Positions 22,096-34,754 of a DNA stretch of 64,000 nucleotides are shown here, piece after piece. The translations under genes and the position numbers were made by a program. Position 1 is the first letter of the stretch; each line of letters begins with the position of its first letter. This stretch comes from Spinacia oleracea. Its lineage: Eukaryota; Streptophyta; Magnoliopsida; Caryophyllales; Amaranthaceae. Below the pieces are notes generated by a model. That model saw only the letters and a program-made list of their open reading frames with translations. It did no database searches and was not told the DNA's origin. The stretch covers positions 140,744,361-140,808,360 of the forward strand of contig NC_079492.1 of the NCBI RefSeq assembly GCF_020520425.1, read 5' to 3'.

Positions 22096-24835
22096 TCACT
22101 CATCATCCTTGTATGGGTATTCTTCTGGAATTTGCTTGAGGAGCTTAACTTGGAGTTCATACGCATCATCCCCACGTAGCATATCGCGAATCCAGGTCAC
22201 TTCTGTCTTCATTGACACCTACAAATACAAATGGAGGCAGGGGAAGATTAGCTAATTATAAGTGGGAACGAAACAAAAATAAATACTCCGTGACAGGGTG
22301 TCTTCATTCATTCCTGTCAAGAAGAGGAGAGTTTCATATACCATAGGAGACATCTTTGGAAACATAGGTAAACTGAAAGACATGCTCAACATTAAAATAT
22401 ACCCCTCCCTCTCATATAAAAGAAGAAGATATAGGAAAACATAGTACTCATACTACATATTAGCTAGATTAAAGAAACAATGAAACATATCAAGGCAGCT
22501 GATGAGACAAAATATAGCTCATATCAGCTTAACGAGTGTCTGATTCTTAGAATTCAGCAGCATACTCTCCTTTGTATGGGAGTAAACAAAATCATAATCA
22601 CAATAAGGAAACAATTTCACAAATTGATAAGAAAGTTGCATGAGGTAGCAAGAGCTCACCATCTCCAGAGCTCCTCTGACCACACCGTTTAAAACATTGC
22701 AATAATGAAGGCCTTGGCATGTGTCAGGAAGCTCAACGAAATCCACCAAAGGATTGTCCTCCAAGACAAGGCTGCAAGTTGTTCCCTCTGCATCCCAATT
22801 GGTGACTGTTGCAGTCACCCCGAGAAACATTTTGAAGCCAACCTGTTCGCATGCCATAAAGTTGTTAAAATTTCTTCCTATTTATTTGCGTAATGGCAGC
22901 TATAGACCGCACTGACAAAATTAGGGAAATTCTCTTTCTAAAATCAAAGAAAAAGCTGTAACCTGCATGCAGTTTAATAACCATTTTTGTTCCAAGCACT
23001 TACGATAATAAACAACATAGAAATCATTATCTAACAAAGCTATCAACTAAATTGCTGTTATGTAAGATAAGACTAGCGCTTTATTATTCATTACATGATT
23101 TACATCAGACAGGGTTTACCATAGTCTGAAAATAACTCAAGTTACTGAAAGATACCAACTTCATGACTATGGAAGCTTCCCTTATAATTAATACCATTAG
23201 AAAAAGAATCATCCATCTTTCAGAAGGCTTTATAGAATCATATGAGTATTTCAGATTTTCCACATCCTCTCCCTGGTGAGACATTAGCGAGATTTAAATG
23301 ATGTCTAGTTAGATACGTTCACAGGACATTAATTTAGGTGATACTGGTACTTAATAGGTGAGACTAGGTGTTTGGTGTATTGTTTCCTTCATGGTGATTA
23401 ATGAAGTAAAATTAAGTCTATGCTGGAAAAAAAAAACGAGACGTTCAAAGTTCAAACGAAACTAATATTAGTACAAATACCACACAAAAAAAAAAAAAAA
23501 AAAAATCAGAACAGGAGTTTACAGTGACTGAACCGGTTTCACAAAAAAGTACTGGAAGAGAAAAGATAGAATTGATCGGTTTTTATTACCTTTTCTCTAC
23601 CAAATACATGTTACATGTTCCAATTTGTGGCTTACTGGTTTATAAGCATAAAATTCTACAAAGTATGCAAAAGTTGCTAAGTTACGGCATGCTGCAGGAA
23701 TTGATATAATGCAAGTCTTGGGGATAAAAGAGTCATAAGTCAAAGCAACATCAATTGACGGTAAAGGATGTCTCACGACTGCCTCCAATCCCCTCCGTTT
23801 GGAACTCTCCCTATAAACAATTGGAGGATAGTTCGAAAGAGGGGGATGGTTGTGAAAATGCTAAAATTAAGAAATAGTAGCTGATTCATTGAGGAATAGT
23901 TAAATTTTACACTCTAGCAAGTAAGTAGAATATATATAGAACCCAGAAAAAACCCCTGTACTGACAGTGAAATGCAAAAACCTTCTGAGTTCATGGAACT
24001 TAAGAACAACAAGATATCAGCTATAATATAATCGGACTTGTTCTTGGTAAGGGGAAGTAATCCATCAAGTGTTATGTTAACAAAGACGTATTGTAGATCA
24101 GCTGTTGTAATCAAGTGAGCTATTGACAAGCCTAAAATGCAAATTCGCATGTAGACAATTAAAAGAAATAGACCTTTGCAATAACTTCAGCAGTTTCTTT
24201 GAAGTCCACACATCTAGAGACATTGGATTTTGCTAGGAATTCATCAATCAATCGCACACCGATATTATAACCCCTACAACAAAATTAAACATTGAACAGA
24301 CAATCAGAAGTTGACATTCACCAGGAACAACACACATCATGTACAGCAATGTGCGCTTCAGAGGTGCCCAGAAATGTAAAATCAATGCAAGAACAAGGGA
24401 AGACAAATGATCAATAAAAAAAATAGGGCTGCAATCTGTGCAATGATCGCATTTCATAGCTACCACAACCCAATTGAAAATTAACTGCAATTGGAAATCA
24501 CCTAACAACACAAATGATTCAATGCGATTCATATGATAAGAAGAACACAATGACCAAAAAAGAAAATAAGAAAAATGCTCACATTTGATCAAGCTGCTTG
24601 TTGACTTCATCAACTTCTTCCAGATCCGTAATCAGTTGACGAACTATTGCTCCATAAGTTAATGTAAACAATTCCGCATTCTATTCGCCAAATCAATCAA
24701 TCAATTTATGCTCTTCAAATTCAATCAATCACAGTACTGAAATTGGGAATTATTCGAACACGAAAAGGAAAAACTTACGACACGCTCAGCACTGGCGAAG
24801 ATGGCATCCCCGGATCGTGGAGCAACCGCCGGCAT
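22096..24835 (-). CDS. BET3: TRAPP complex subunit 3 (BET3 homolog)
   Basis: Five exons on the minus strand: 24835-24779, 24680-24583, 24273-24174, 22842-22660 and 22218-22096, giving 186 residues, the normal size for BET3. Diagnostic segments are NAELFTLTYGAIVRQL, MGYNIGVRLIDEFLA, TNWDAEGTTCSLVLEDNP, LVDFVELPDTCQGLHYC and EEYPYKDDE at the end. The Cys in the SRCVDF segment (about residue 73) corresponds to the lipid-modified Cys of BET3 that fills the protein's hydrophobic channel. BET3 is a core subunit of the TRAPP tethering complexes, which act on ER-to-Golgi and later vesicles through Rab activation. The start codon opens the typical short Pro/Ala-rich N-terminus. No defect is seen. Confidence 0.95.
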
Positions 24836-26386
24836 CTTCTGATCTCACTGCTTTTCGTTCTTCTGGGGAGAGATTTTTGAGAGAGAAGCAGAAAAAGGAG
24901 AGAGAAAGTACAGAGGAAGGAAGTGGGTAAACGATGGGCCTACAACAACTAAGAATTGAAGAGTATGTACAAGTGAGTAAGTGACTGATATGAAGGCCCA
25001 ATCCATAAATATGCATTTTTGCGCAAGCGTGTATAACAAAAGGAGAATGTTTTTTTTTCCCAAAAAAAATATACAAAAAAATTTATGACAGTTTTCTCTC
25101 AAGATTGTATCCTAACTAATCAAAAGGTGAATGATGTAAACGAGATCAATTTGATTCTCAAGACATGTACTCGGAATCAACTCTAAGTTTAACCAACTAA
25201 GTTAATTAACGGCGTTGACGCCCCTCTCTCACTAAGTTGTAGTTACTACACCGCTAGAGCTAAGATCTATGGATTATTACCAATTTTAAGGGGTTATTAC
25301 TTATTACAATGTAATAAGTATGTAACTTTGTTTTTCCAATAGTGTAGGCCCTCTTATGAAACCGCCTGGTCCACCTTACAAATAAGATGGTTGATGTCAC
25401 CATTAAACTTTTTAGTTATACGATTATAAATTGTAACTATTTAATTAGAAAGTATTAAACACATAAATGTTTGATTATGTTTAATATTTCTGTTTATAAT
25501 GCATGTGTACTCTTTCGTTCTTTTAATTAGGATTCTAAGCTTTTCTTTGATTCTCACTCACAAAATTCCCCCCTCTTGTAAATGTAAAGTCGAAATGCTT
25601 AACAAAACGTAAAGAAGCATTCATAACTTGTTTGAAGTAGTGCTTGACTGCTTGGCCTGTCAAAAAATAAAAAGTATTTGGTTCCCTATTCTATAATGAG
25701 GTGTTCAATGCACCTGAATAGAGTATTAACTCAAGACGAAAAACTATGTGAAAAATAACGAAATTTTGAAGAGGTAGAAAAGAAAACTATTATTGTTTCC
25801 AACTGAAATTATCCACATTCAAGTGAACAACTAAAAGTCCTGTGAGCGTATGAACATAAAAGTAGCCTAATCGGTTGAAATGGGACTATGGGAGTAGCTA
25901 AATAAGTATTCGTTACGTATAATTATTAGATGAAAATAAATTATATAACATTTTTATCCCTAGACGGATATTCTTTTTCCTTTGCACATGAGTTTAATTA
26001 GAGTACATGATGGAAATCAATACCAGTTACTTCTGAGTGGAGTGACGAATCTTGAACAAAAAGTTATGAGGGGCTAAGGGTTGAAAATTCAACATCTTAC
26101 CAATGTAAATGCATTCAATCAGTATGCCAATAACATTAATAGGAATATTGTAGCTTTGTATAACTAATAGTTTCGTAAAACTATCAGGAATCTGACCCCA
26201 AATGTCCCCGGTTGAAGATCCTTCCCTACTTCGACCTTGTTCCGTAAACTAAAAAACTTAGGTATTGAGAGGGTGTTCATGCCTACTGATGACCTCTGTC
26301 GCATTTTCTCTAGCAAAATATGTACACGTAAGGAGAAAACGTGATAGGATGAAATGATGAATAGTGCACCTTAAATGTGTTCATAA
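24836..26386. other. Upstream spacer of TRAPPC3
   Basis: The first 150 bp is likely TRAPPC3 leader and promoter (CT-rich on the minus strand). The rest, up to the target duplication of the Mutator-like element, shows no gene or repeat I can name. Confidence 0.5.
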
Positions 26387-26395
26387 ATAATTAAA

Positions 26396-27899
26396 CGGAT
26401 ATTTCATGAAATGCCCCCGAGTTTTGCCATAATTCACCAAACGCCCATCAAGTTTCAATAATTCATAAAATACCCCTCACAATTCGTACAAATACCCAAT
26501 ATACCCTTACTAATAACGGACCGTTAGTCTGCCGTTAGCCAAGTTTCCAATTCACCCAAATGCCCCTATTCTGAAACTTATTTCACCAAATGCCCCTATT
26601 GTGAAACTTATTTCACCAAATGCCCCAAACTTAAATATAGCTATTTTGATGTTTCAGCGACTAGTTTTTGTGTTTGAAAGGTAGCTGTTGGTCATGGTTG
26701 ACTATAAAAGCCCCTTTGCTGAATGGTTCTTGTAAGTTAGATGTTATTTTGATTTGCTTTTCTAATTTCATAAGATTTTTGTCATGAGTTTTCTTTCAAA
26801 ATCATCATCCACACCCAATGAGTCCACATATATTAGAGTACCTACCAAATTTTGTTATTGTGGTAGGAAATTTGTCATTCGAAACTCTGATACAACACTC
26901 AATCCACAAAGGTTGTACTACAAGTGTGATCCTTGAAACAATCTGAGATGGTACAAGGGAGTAGTTGAGCAAGAAAACAAGGGGCAACAACACGAAGGAC
27001 AATGCGGGGGAAGCTTAGACGAAGGAGAAAGTATTGAAAACAGGCGAAACAGTAAGATGCAAGAAAAATTGAAGCAAATGAAGAAGAAGCTAAAACAACA
27101 ACAAAAAAGTAGTCAAAGTTGTAATACAAATGGGGATATTGATGTTTGTAATTTTATTGTTTGTAATCATGAAGTAAACACAAGTAATGAGAAACAAATT
27201 CACATTTCATAAATAATTGATGTTGCATAATCTGCACAAAATACCAAACTGGGAAGCATTCCTGTTTTTAGCTTCACTTACAAAACATCTTTGCACCAAC
27301 TACATTTAATGCTATATATTTTCTAATCAATGAATATGTGCAAGATCAAAACAAATGTGCAAAAACTACCCCAAAAAGCATTAGCAGTTATCCAGAAGAG
27401 CTTGTGGAACACCACTTCAACCTCTATTCCTACCACAATAACAAAATTTGTTAGGTACCCTAATATATGTGGACTCATTGGGTGTGGAAGATGATTTTGA
27501 AAGAAAACTCATGACACAAATCTTATGAAATTAGCAAAGTAAAGTAAAATAACATCTAAAATACAAGAACCATTCAGCAAAGGGGTTTTTATAGCCAACC
27601 ATGACCAAGAACCACTTTTCAAACACAAAAACTAGCCGTCGGAACATCAGAATAGCTATATTTAAATTTGGGGCATTTGGTGAAATAAGTTTCCTAATAG
27701 AGGCATTTGGTGAAATAAGTTTTAGAATAGGGGCATTTGGGTGAATTGGAACTTGGCTAACGGCGAACTAACAGCCCGTTATTAGTAAGGGTATGTTGGG
27801 TATTTGTACGAATTGTGAGGGGTATTTTATGAATTATTGAAACTTGATGGGCGTTTGGTGAATTATGGCAAAACTCGAGGGCATTTCACGAAATTCCCG
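26396..27899. mobile_element. Mutator-like element with 474-bp inverted repeats and a GRF zinc-finger ORF
   Basis: Inverted repeats of about 474 bp (26396-26869 and 27427-27899) start with CGGATATTTCATGAAATGCC and CGGGAATTTCGTGAAATGCC respectively. A perfect 9-bp duplication, ATAATTAAA, flanks the element at 26387-26395 and 27900-27908. Long inverted repeats plus a 9-bp duplication define the Mutator superfamily. The 1504-bp element has no transposase, so it is non-autonomous. Each arm holds a 28-29-bp internal duplication (ACTTATTTCACCAAATGCCC units). The exact target duplication points to fairly recent insertion. The single ORF begins inside the left arm. Confidence 0.92.
26784..27212 (+). 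pseudogene. GRF-type zinc-finger ORF carried by the Mutator-like element, one internal stop
   Basis: One frame of 143 codons runs from ATG 26784 to TAA 27210-27212 with a TGA at 26934-26936. The N-terminus is Ser/Thr-rich (residues 1-20), then CYCGRKFVIRNSDTTLNPQR, LYYKCDP and LRWYKG (about 26-58), matching the GRF zinc-finger pattern (C-x-C-G, S-x-T-x-x-N-P-x-R, Y-x-C, W). A Lys/Gln-rich coiled coil (about 95-115) follows. The stop falls just after the third Cys, near where GRF proteins carry their fourth zinc ligand, so a Cys codon may have been lost. The start codon and the first two Cys codons lie in the inverted repeat, so the right arm carries the same 5' part reversed. GRF fingers bind single-stranded nucleic acid in other proteins; the role here is unknown. 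Confidence 0.72.
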
Positions 27900-28130
27900 A
27901 TAATTAAAATATACGAAGAATTGAAAAGAATATTGGAAAAGCTTAAGTTGTGCACGTAATCCAGTTGCAAATTCTGGTCAATTTAGCTTCAATAATTTAC
28001 AATCATAAAGAGTTAAAGACATGGTAATCCCCTATCCAAGAATTCGTTGACTTCCAGTTCAACCTCAAATGGAAAAGCAATCTTCTATAACATCTTTGTT
28101 CTCACTCCATAAAAAACTCCAGTAGTCCAG

Positions 28131-29234
28131 TCAAGTAACCTCTTTTTTCTCACTCCATAAAAAACTAACATCGCCTTTGATAACCACCTGCTTCTTGCGT
28201 ACATCAATTGTGTATTCTTTAAACCCTGCGAGTTCAATGATAGCCTCAAAAATTATAAAAGGCAGTCCAACATTATTTGTAAGAATTTGCTAGCGAATAA
28301 ATGAAGAATCAGTTTCTGAAATGAAAACAGATGTATATCAGTTTCTTCTCTGATGTTTAAACAAGATATTTCAGAAATCTCAATTACCGGTCATTTTTGA
28401 CAAAACTCTGGAGACTTTGTCACGGCAGGAGCTGCATCCCATGTTTGCATTCATTACAATGACCTGAAACTGCATAAATATAGCAAGATGATTGTGAAAA
28501 ACACCGCCTAATCTAGCCTTACATGAATGACTAATTAACTATCTACAATATTTCCTTTCAGCATAAAAGGGAGTAAGAGAAAGGAAAAGAAGCATGCTGA
28601 TTATTGAAACACTGGTTTTTGCCATATTCTGAACAAGGACAAATTGAGACCAAGTCAATTTGTTAGAAATAATACAGTTGTTTAGTTATTGATTTTGTAC
28701 ATTAGATTTGACATTCAGATCAGCATATTCTGCCCATTATCAATAATTCTTACTGCATTATTAGAAACAACAGACTAGAAGGATGACATCTCTGAAGTAT
28801 CATAGATGCTGGTCAAACACATGATACAAGTTAACCGTGATCAAACCAAACACTCAAGTATAGATATAAGCAAAACTGAATGAAGCTTCAAATAACTAAG
28901 AGGTCCGATGACTTAGAATAGAAGAAAAGATAGCAAGAAGGGGAAACAAATTCATAGCATTTGCCATTCGGTTTCAAGGCAAATTAACCAGAAGAAAAGC
29001 TGCAATATGCCAACAAAGAATAACCAGCATAAATGACCGCGAGTAGAGTGCAGCGGAAATACAAAAATAACCAGGGAAGAGGTATTTGAGACTACTTACG
29101 GAGGGTATTGACAGATCTTCAGCAAATATAAGGGATTGGTTCTTACCAGTTCTCATGTCAACGGCGTTGTGAATCCTTTTCTTGTCACCCTTTTCAGCTT
29201 TCTGGATAATGAAATGTTCGGCACTATTCTTCAT
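28131..29234 (-). CDS. Small heavy-metal-associated (HMA) domain protein
   Basis: Three exons: 29234-29100, 28469-28388 and 28225-28131, giving 103 residues in phase. Residues 46-90 form a compact HMA fold: VIVMNANMGCSSCRDKVSRV with the metal-binding MxCxxC at 55-60, then FKEYTIDVRKKQVVIKGDV. The N-terminus (DMRTGKNQSLIFAEDLSIPS) resembles plant metal transport/detoxification superfamily proteins from memory. There is no C-terminal CaaX box, so it is not a typical isoprenylated HIPP. Expected role: soluble binding or delivery of Cu or Zn. The last residues (SFLWSEKKEVT) come from a locally duplicated block (see finding). Further 5' exons cannot be excluded. Confidence 0.75.
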
Positions 29235-30965
29235 TCTATATACTCGTCTAACAATATCAAGTAACAATAATTAGTTATTAAGCATTTGATCAAACATGAT
29301 ATTTAAGGGTAAGACAAGGGAAGATGTATAAGTAAAAAAAGAGTCTCCGAGCTGTCATATCCGATCAATTAAAAATACTCCGTATTTAAAAGTGCTACTA
29401 ACCAGTGTAATTCCACGCTTTCTTCTTCATGCATTCCACCAAGATGGCTATTAGATAAGGTAGAAGTAGCCAAGTAGGAGAGGTAAGAAAATGTCAATAT
29501 TCCTGGGCGGCTAATCAGCTATGGCCTCCATGTTCACCCAAATCCAATGTATAGTCTCTCTTTAAGAACTATTTTACAATTATATTAAGCTGGGGAAGCA
29601 AAAGCATGTTATAAAACAATTGCTAAATAAATTATGAGCTAGTGCAGGGAACTTCATTGTATATGTTTAAGCCAATTATTATATATAAAAGAAGTTGAAC
29701 ATAATTAAGTATGACTAAAACGCCGCTGCTATACCCCTGAAACCTCCACTCATTCCTTTGATATTTGGTATGACACAATATAAGTATAACTAAAAGATGT
29801 ATGTGTAACAAGAATCAGGCCCAGATTTTAGAAACTTTAAAGGTGAAGAAAATTACTGAAACGAGATAATAACAGATAACAGATATTTAATCTCATGTCT
29901 TGGGTACCAACCCCAAGACTTTACCCTAGCAAGCATCTACTAAGCAAAATAAACAATAAAGAACGTTGAGATCGTGATCTCTTCAAAATAAATAAAAAGT
30001 CGAGACCGTGAATAAAAAGTTGCACAAATGCAGGCATGCAGTTCACTGCAGTACTGTTATGCCTCACTGCAGTACTGACAGAACTATCTCTCAGATTGGC
30101 AAGTAACACTTCTTACCGGGACTTTGTCTTCTGGAACAAAAGGTTTGAAGATAAGTATACCTCATACTTTGTACTTCAATCTAATCTGAAGATTTTCTGA
30201 AACACAAACCACAAAAGTCCTTTTCCTGGAAAATTGAGAGTTTGTCATAATCAACCGTTAAAAACTCAAGATAATGTGTATGATAATATGACTAAAAAAG
30301 AGACTAAACAGACCTAAAAACCTGTGTTGATAAAGACTAGAAAAGATCAAAAGAGGGGGAAGGGAGGGTTATTGACATAAGTGAGAACTCAAAGTTTAGG
30401 AAATCATTCAGTATCAGTCTATTCCATGATGTAATTAGAAATTTGAACAAATTGTCAGGCATCAAAAGCCTACTCAGATATAAATAAAATTGTTATCACC
30501 AAAACATATGCCGTTAGCTCCCCCGTAAATAAACAACCACGAGGGACGGAGAAAAATAAATCACAAGAGACCATAGTATAATGGATTAATGGGTGATCCA
30601 TGTCTTTACAACTCGAAAAATATATACATCACCAAAACAACGCCAACATGTGTAAGCATTCACTTTATATCAGGTGAGGAGGCAGATAGATCTCAGTAAT
30701 TCAAGCAATTAATCTCATCTGATCAGCAGTTTGGTGTCAGGTCAAGTGGACTGTGTGAGCTTATGCAGGAAGCAAGTAGAGAACAGCTCAATTATCCAGC
30801 AGAAAACCAAATACATAGGATTAAAAAACAACATTGCCAGATTTTCTGAAAATCAAATTTGGTATCCCCAGAGTATCCATAAGATAAAGTTGACTCCAGA
30901 TCCTGTCTCAGAAGCAAGTGCTTGAAAGCAAGCCACTATGAGGAAATCCAGGATATTTATCACCA
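29235..30965. other. Spacer between HMA gene and LENG1-like gene
   Basis: It should hold the HMA promoter and the 3' untranslated region of the LENG1-like gene. No exon or transposon end is supported. Confidence 0.4.
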
Positions 30966-33479
30966 TTACCTCCTATATCGGTCCCTGCAAGAAGACAAAA
31001 AAATAAACAGTTCAGCACCAACAATGACTTCAGATCACAAATATATTTGCTCGAAGGTCACACCAATTCTAAAATTATAGAGCTGTCAAAAATCGACCCG
31101 ACCCGAAAACCGACCCGAACCCGACCCGAAAATACTGGGTCGTGAACAAGATTTTGTGACCCGTAACCCGATTTTATCCGAACCCGAACAACCCGAAAAG
31201 GAATGGGTCAAAACCCGACCGAACCCGTTTTAGACCCGACCGATTGAAAATCATTGTATTTATAGTAATAAATGAGATTATGAGAAAATTTAAGCATAAA
31301 AGACACGTAGTTTTTACTATTGTTCTGTGTAATATGATTTTAATTTGAATTATACGCCATTTTATGATTGAATTTGACAAAATATAAACTTTCGTAGGAA
31401 AATTTGTTAACTTGTGCCAATATTTTGTATATTTTTCACCTAAATTAATGAAAATATAATGCGCGTTTTAAAATCTCTCAACCCGTTGGGTCGACCCGAA
31501 CCCGAAAGTTCTGGGTCTTGAACAAGCATTTGTAAACCCGAACCCGAAAGTGACCGACCCGATTCAACCCGAACCCGAAAGTAAATTTTTACAACCCGAC
31601 CCGACCGACCCGTTTGACAGGTCTATAAAATTATGTTGATGACTTAACTTAATGATGAGTGGTTCTAAGAGTTCTAAGTAAGCAATATTCTACACACAAA
31701 TCTGACCTATGTGTAATTAGTACAATCCACATAGGTTCAAACAGAGTAAAATACATACTCCATACTTATATATAGAACAATCTGTGATTAAAACTAAAAG
31801 GAATGGATTAGCAAGAAGATAAGAAAGTTGTTCAAGTGACAAGCATGAACAATGTATATGAGTATATCATAGCAAATGGCTCATGAAAACAATGTTGGTT
31901 GCATTGCTCCAATTACTCCGTAGAACTGTTACTCTCATACTCAAATGACCATCATTTTCCCCATAGACAACACTGCAGGTACAGATACAGTCTCTAGTAG
32001 AGTAGTTTCTACAGCCTACCAATAAGATAACCAAACAAATCATAAAATACAACTCTTTACGCTACTAGTATGCCGAGCAATTTAATCCCTTAAGATAACC
32101 TATGACATGGAGAGTGGAATAGGCAAGGTCTCATAACCCAAAAAAAGAAGTATATCGTTATGACTTTGAATGGCATAACCGAGTATCGTACTGAGTACTC
32201 GAATTTGCCAACCCCATGCATGTCTTCAACTCTTCCTATCTAAAACCCAACAAACAGGTGAAGGGACACTGTCCTTCTACCCTAAAGATTATCATCCTTG
32301 AAACCACTTTACCAATCACATTTTGATACTCGCATCTCACTGCCAAGTGCTTGAAGAAATTATCCACTAACACTATAAAAGTAATGAGTTGCAATTGTCT
32401 CCAATTCATGAGTATCATCAGAGTATGCCAGCAAAGAACACTCACATCCTTCAATAGCTCAACTACCCGCAGAGATGCAAATTCAAAGTAAGTCCAACAC
32501 CCCCTACGCGGCCACACCCTTTCATCCCTCACCCCAAAAACAAGTCACAACAGAAGAGCAACAACAATAAAATATTATGAAATAGCTTAAATAAGGTCAA
32601 AAGCATGGTGCTTGATTCAACCATTAAGCTAGAACACAGATACACAGTATGAATGAGATAACAAATGCTAACATTCTATAAAGATTCACTTTTATAAGAG
32701 CCATAACAGCATTATGAATACAGTTACCTTGGAATTGGATAGTGCCCATGACTGCCTCTATTGCGCGATAACAAAGCTCGCTCTCTCTCCTTCTCAGCCT
32801 TCTCTCTCTTCAATCTCTCTTCCCTAAGCTCCTCCACTGTCTTAGGCGTCGTCTTCTTCATCTTCGTCTTCTCACCACTGTCTACATTTCCCTTCCTTTT
32901 CTTCTGATCTCTCTCTTCGTCCACCTCCTTTCCAGGTCTCATTGTATACCAGGGAGCCTTCACCCCTTTCCCAGCCACACCATAACCAAGCCTATACACC
33001 TCATCCTCAGGCCCCACCACCCTCACTTCCTCCTTCTTCTTCTTCCTCTTTTTCCCTTCGTCTTCGTCTTCTTCTTTCTTCTTCCCTACCACCTCTACTG
33101 GATCAAATATTTTTATCCCGTCAAACAAGTTAATATGCCTCGATTCCGACTCCAATTTCGATTCAATTACGGATTCTGATGCTTCCAATTTCGGTTCAAC
33201 TGCTGATTTTGATTCAACGACATAATGAGATGCTACCGATTTGGATTTAACTATTGATTTTGATTCAACAACCGAAATAGATGCTTCCGAAGTCGTCTTA
33301 TTCTTGTTCTTCAAAATGTTGAGTCTCAATTCGGAGTCGCGCTTGCGAGATTGGTCGCGCTTGAGCTGTTCTTCTCTGGCCGCATCTTCCTCGTCTTTTC
33401 GAACTTTCTCGCGGTTGTCAAAGTTGTATACATTCCACTTCTTCTGTGGGAGAATGTTCAGACCTCCATGACCGCCCAT
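30966..33479 (-). CDS. LENG1-like protein with CIR N-terminal domain
   Basis: Exon 1 (33479-32728) codes 250 residues. A 19-nt last exon (30984-30966) behind a good polypyrimidine-AG acceptor adds RDRYRR and the stop, giving 256 residues. The N-terminus MGGHGGLNILPQKKWNVYN and NREKVRKDEE is the CIR_N signature shared by leukocyte receptor cluster member 1 homologs and CBF1-interacting corepressors. The middle (about 65-120) has imperfect VESKS repeats, followed by Lys/Glu-rich stretches and WYTMRPGKE (about 175). The family is nuclear and linked to splicing-related complexes; its plant role is not defined. The 1.7-kb intron holds an hAT MITE. A probable Helitron begins 131 bp upstream of the ATG. 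The small last exon is the least certain part. Confidence 0.85.
31078..31625. mobile_element. hAT-type non-autonomous element in LENG1 intron
   Basis: The ends are TAGAGCTGTCAAA and the inverse of TAGACCTGTCAAA, flanked by a perfect 8-bp duplication TAAAATTA (31070-31077 and 31626-31633), the hAT hallmark. Both subterminal zones are packed with GACCCGAACCCG repeats, probable transposase-binding sites. It is 548 bp long with no coding capacity. Confidence 0.9.
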
Positions 33480-34699
33480 TTTTGTTGACCAGAACTCAGA
33501 TGAACATCAAAAAGGGTTTCCGCGGGAAGTTAGGGTTTCGCTTCTAATTGGATTGTTTGGGAATTTTCGTTAATCGCAAAATTTACAAGGGAGGTACCCA
33601 AGTCCCCAAATCTCTATTATATAAGCCAACTCCTGAGTATTTTTTTGTAAATTAACTTTTTGTGTCCCCAAATTAAATGACGAAAATGCCCTCAGATATC
33701 TCTCATCCTATTTTGGTGTATGCGTTTGCTGAACCTTTCTCCTCCTCCCACTTTTCTCTCTCCTCACCTTTCCCTCACCAAACAACACTGCATTTCTAGG
33801 GTTAGACTTCTCCCGCAAAGATGGTATTCAATCAACTCTATCCTCGATCGCCTCGACGGCGGCGTCTCCCTCAACAGCCGCGACGGAAATGGGTTTTAGG
33901 GTTTCTAAGGAAATTTTTTCATTGAAGGAGAGAGATTCAAATTGAAACTTCCGTAAAAAATAATCGAATAGGGTTTAGGAAAGGGGATTCGATTATAGAT
34001 AATAACGGATTGAAGGTCGATAATGGAGGAGATAGAAATCGATGGTGGGTGATGGCTCCTTGGAGGCGGCGGCAATGGCGGCTCACCTTCCATTTCATCC
34101 TTTCAGGTTTAATTTCAAGCTTCCCTTTCCACTCTTTCCATTTCAGTGATTGATTTGTAATCTGGTTTTAGGGTTTTACTTCAATTCAATTCAAATTCTT
34201 GCAAAATTTTCAACTTCTTGCAGAATTTTTAATCGCTGGATTGTTTTGGTGAAATAAATTCTGAAATTGGAGATTAAATATATTTCGAAAGTAGGGTTTT
34301 AATTTTTTAGGGGAAATCTAAATTAGGGATTTAGAAAAGGGTTGAATGATCGATTACAAGATGTCTAGATTTTGGGGGTGGTTTTGTGTTCGGCGGCATA
34401 ATTAACGGCAACTCAGCTAGGGTTTCCGAGTCGGGTTATTGCCCCGTTGCTTCAATTACTGGTGCACTTAGGGTTTCCTGATTTCATTTGTAAACTTCAC
34501 CTACCTCTATTACCCTTCCATTCTTAATTTAATTTTTAATTTGATTTCAATTTTCTGATTGATTAATTCAGAAAAAGGGTGATTCAGATTAATTCAACCC
34601 TGTTTTTTTGTCGACCTGAAGGTTTCTCATCATTCCATGATCTTTTTCTCTCATTCTCGAATTACTGTGATTTTTATTAACTTTGTTGTTGTTGTACAG

Positions 34700-34754
34700 A
34701 TGATCCTGGTTCTTCACAGCTTTCGCCAAAGCTGCAAAAAGCTTCCAAACTGGG
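34700..34754 (+). pseudogene. Exon-like fragment inside the Helitron, unidentified
   Basis: A 55-nt open stretch lies between a TTGTTGTTGTACAG acceptor and a GGTATTTT donor. It would read DDPGSSQLSPKLQKASKLG. I do not recognise the source gene. Coding-like composition and splice borders suggest a captured exon. Confidence 0.35.

Noticed and set aside
22519-22857. 112-codon frame as a stand-alone protein
   Set aside because: It is exon 4 of TRAPPC3 with intron read-through on both sides; its apparent start Met is intronic.
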